From assembly GCA_028023455.1 (NCBI GenBank), contig JAQFVV010006203.1:5918821-5982820 (forward strand): a stretch of DNA of 64,000 nt. Direction: 5' to 3'. Position 1 is the stretch's first letter; each line of letters starts with the position of its first letter. Positions 61,883-64,000 of the stretch are shown piece after piece. The stretch comes from Epiperipatus broadwayi. Its lineage: Eukaryota; Onychophora; Udeonychophora; Euonychophora; Peripatidae. The position numbers were made by a program, and so were the translations under genes. The notes under the pieces were generated by a model. That model had not been told where the DNA came from. It was given only the letters and a program-made list of their open reading frames with translations, and did not search any database.

Positions 61883-62239
61883 CTGAAAATTAAAGAATTA
61901 TTTTTAAATATAGCAATAGCAACAATACTGTTCATCTATTCACATCTATATCTAAGCAAATACAATATATAAATATAAATAATGTAAAATTAGAAAAATT
62001 AATACCATAAGCAATATGTAATATCCAAATAAGCAAATAAATAATAATTACATGAGACAAAATAAGTATAAAATAAATTCATTAATCAGCTAAGCTGAGC
62101 TTTTGACATGGAGTGTCTTTGTCAACACATGACTGAAGGGAAATTAGCAAAATGTATCAGCATTTCCACCTGCAAGTGGGGGTAATTAAATTGTGCTTGA
62201 ATTTAATAAATTTGCATGTTTGCATTAAGCTCCGCCTAT

Positions 62240-63540
62240 GTTGTCAAACTGAATGATCAATGTTTATTGAGAGGAATGCCATTGGCTCTAATGTTTATCG
62301 CATTGACAGAATTGATTATGTGCCAAGCTTCTTTGACTTTCCGTTTACTGTGATTGCTTTCATGGCAAACAATCGTAACAGTAATAGTTTTAAAAAAGTG
62401 CTCTGTAATCTTCTTGTGGTCAACGAATACTGAGCTAAACAAGTTGAGATATTCTAGATTTCAAATTGACACACATTTCACCATAAAATATACTGTTGCA
62501 AGATAGGCAGTCTAGGGCATATACCAGTTGCATTTTGTCATCTTTACTGATTTTGTTCTTAGTGAGTTATTGATGAGACTGTTGAGGGATAGAGGGCATC
62601 TAAAGCTGATGTCTTAGATAGAATTGATGTTAATTTTGAATGTATGTTGGCAATATATGGCATATTAATGTTTATTTTTTAATTTCTTCATTTGTTTATC
62701 CAGCATAGTGGTGAAAGAACCAACTTTGATCGAGTCTTTCCTGCAAGATTCCAAGTTATTTTTAGTGGCACCTATAAATTTACAGAGTTTACAGTTTCCA
62801 AATAAAAAGGCTTTAAAATCCAACTATTTTATAATGAAATAGTATTTTAGATAGTGGGTGTAACCTCTAATGTTAAAAATCTTGACAATTATTGAGTAGT
62901 CAATAGAATGGGTTTGTCTGGTCAATTCCAGATCAAGATATTTGATGAATTGTTGATTTTCGTCATCTTCCATTGTCCATTTAATTTCTGAAATTGTTTG
63001 AGGTTTTCGAACATTTCGTGAATCAGATTAGAGGGAGCACAGACAAAAATATCATTGACATATCATTTTACATCAATGGAAACATCCATGCCATTAATAG
63101 AAAAGACACTTGCTTCGAGATCTCAAAGAAATGGGCTACGTAATACTAGCTTATTTGAATATTTGTATTTGCATATATTTTATTATATATTTTATGAAGG
63201 CTATGAATATGAGGCATGGATCCTCGAAAATGTTAAGCCGATAAACTTTAATACTAATTTATATCTTCTCTAATTAACAATTATATATTTGACATATCTA
63301 GTGTAATTATGTTTCTGTGAGTGTTCAAAAGGTTGGATCACATTCCTTTTGGTGGAGGTCACAGTCAAATTACATATTGCACTGCTAATGGATAGACCCA
63401 TGGAGTAGTTTGTAGTCATGGTGAATACTTCATTTCTGAACGCGGCATGCAAGTCATCATTAATCCACCATAACACATCTAAGATAAATTGCATCCTCTT
63501 GTCATTAATTGTACTCTGTTTTAATAGCACTTGAATGATG
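62240..63540 (-). pseudogene. Penelope-like retroelement remnant
   Basis: On the minus strand, 'AAFRNEVFTMTTNYSMGLSIS' followed by 'AICNLTVTS' (about 63450-63370) resembles the Penelope RT block F-x-Q-x-x-G-x-x-M-G-S-P-x-S-x-x-x-A-N-L. 'YVNDIFVCAPSNLIHEMFENL' (about 63065-63000) corresponds to the R-Y-V-D-D-I-F-x box, with one catalytic Asp replaced by Asn. 'RKVKEAWHIINS...NAINI' then 'GIPLNKHW' (about 62340-62260) resembles the C-terminal part of the GIY-YIG endonuclease region. Breaks between blocks and the Asp change show it is inactive. Confidence 0.6.
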
Positions 63541-63705
63541 TCGATAGACCAGATTCTATTAATAGAACCATAAAAGCTTGATAATGTTGAATGAAGCCAT
63601 TCTGTAATCTTTATGAATATTTACATTTTTAATAATGTTAAAGAAGTCAAATGATGACTTGATTGTTAAAGACCCAAAGCTGAATTCAGATTAGACCAAA
63701 TCTGC

Positions 63706-63999
63706 AATCATTTTTGTTGCAGCACTGTAATATGTGCCGCCAAAGTCTACCATAAGTCTTAACAGATAATTGTGGAGTTTTATGTTGCCAAATATCTGGG
63801 GTGTGATAGTGGCAGAGGAATATATTCTTAGATAATCAAGATGTATGAATACACTACAACAAAACATTAGCTCATCTTGACTATCTAGGAATATATCCTC
63901 AGCTGCCATCATACCCCAGATAAACTCCACAAGAAGAACTACCCATTAAGACTTAAGGTTAACTTTGACGGTGCATATTACAGCACAACAAAAATGATT
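63706..63999. repeat. Foldback repeat at the window edge
   Basis: The sequence from 63706 ('aatcatttttgttgcagcac', 'taatatgtgccgccaaagt', 'taagtcttaacag', 'tatctggggtgtgat') is repeated in reverse complement from about 63999 back to 63856. The loop is short, near 63843-63855. It sits beside the Penelope-like remnant; such elements often carry inverted or tandem terminal copies. The right arm may run past the window. Confidence 0.75.
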
Positions 64000-64000
64000 A

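Larger units (their letters stand above)
61883..64000 (-). other. Start of the intron upstream of exon A (partial)
   Basis: The acceptor at 61883 implies an intron that continues past the window edge. It is occupied mainly by a Penelope-like remnant and a foldback. No upstream exon of the gene is visible in this stretch. Confidence 0.6.

Overview
The window is AT-rich eukaryotic DNA, probably from an invertebrate metazoan. It has long introns with good splice consensus sites, one very large coding exon, and decayed hAT, Penelope-like, LINE, Ty3-type and tRNA-derived repeats. I cannot tell from sequence alone whether it is an arachnid, a mollusc or another lineage. I see no prokaryotic gene structure, no CRISPR array and no intact structural RNA gene.

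One host gene can be supported, and it lies on the minus strand. Its visible part is four exons read right to left: A (61322-61882), B (54728-55126), C (38004-38189) and D (26281-34835). All three junctions fall in phase 1, so the frame is continuous. Together they encode the last ~3233 residues of a protein whose N-terminus lies beyond base 64000. Exon D alone supplies about 2851 residues. The product is hydrophilic and apparently disordered. Its signature is a short motif, roughly E-P-S-W-hydrophobic-x-E-A-K-K followed by basic residues. It occurs once in exon A, once in exon B and about eleven times in the last 1180 residues of exon D. Other internal repeats are three PGKP/GNP blocks, a cluster of YEN-type tyrosine motifs, and several Y-I-E-L-x-S-P elements. 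I do not recognise the family. The Trp-plus-basic motif recalls short motifs in actin-associated proteins such as phostensin/taperin and CRACD, but that is memory-based and untested.

Layout: 1-26.2 kb is gene-poor flank. It holds a short hAT derivative with perfect target duplications (2691-3173), a Ty3-type integrase remnant next to a minus-strand LINE remnant (6.5-8.6 kb), a very decayed plus-strand LINE (10.1-12.1 kb), a tRNA-like SINE head (12.6 kb) and a foldback repeat (18 kb). Exon D follows (26.3-34.8 kb), then a 3.2 kb intron and exon C. Exon C's splice donor has been duplicated by a 39-bp tandem repeat. The 16.5 kb intron between C and B carries a three-unit palindromic repeat array invaded by a hAT element (39311-40899), a tandem duplication with a G tract (46 kb), a gag/protease LTR-retrotransposon remnant (47.6-51.3 kb) with its own nested insertion, and a foldback element (51.7-52.0 kb). 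The B-A intron carries a small TIR element, a truncated tRNA-Arg-like piece, a GC-rich island (59.4-60.2 kb) and, near exon A, a decayed duplicate of exon A. The right edge holds a Penelope-like remnant ending in a foldback.

The most interesting signal is the repeat-built giant protein together with evidence of how it grew: symmetric phase-1 exons that each carry one motif module, and a dead copy of one such exon about 500 bp from its living parent.
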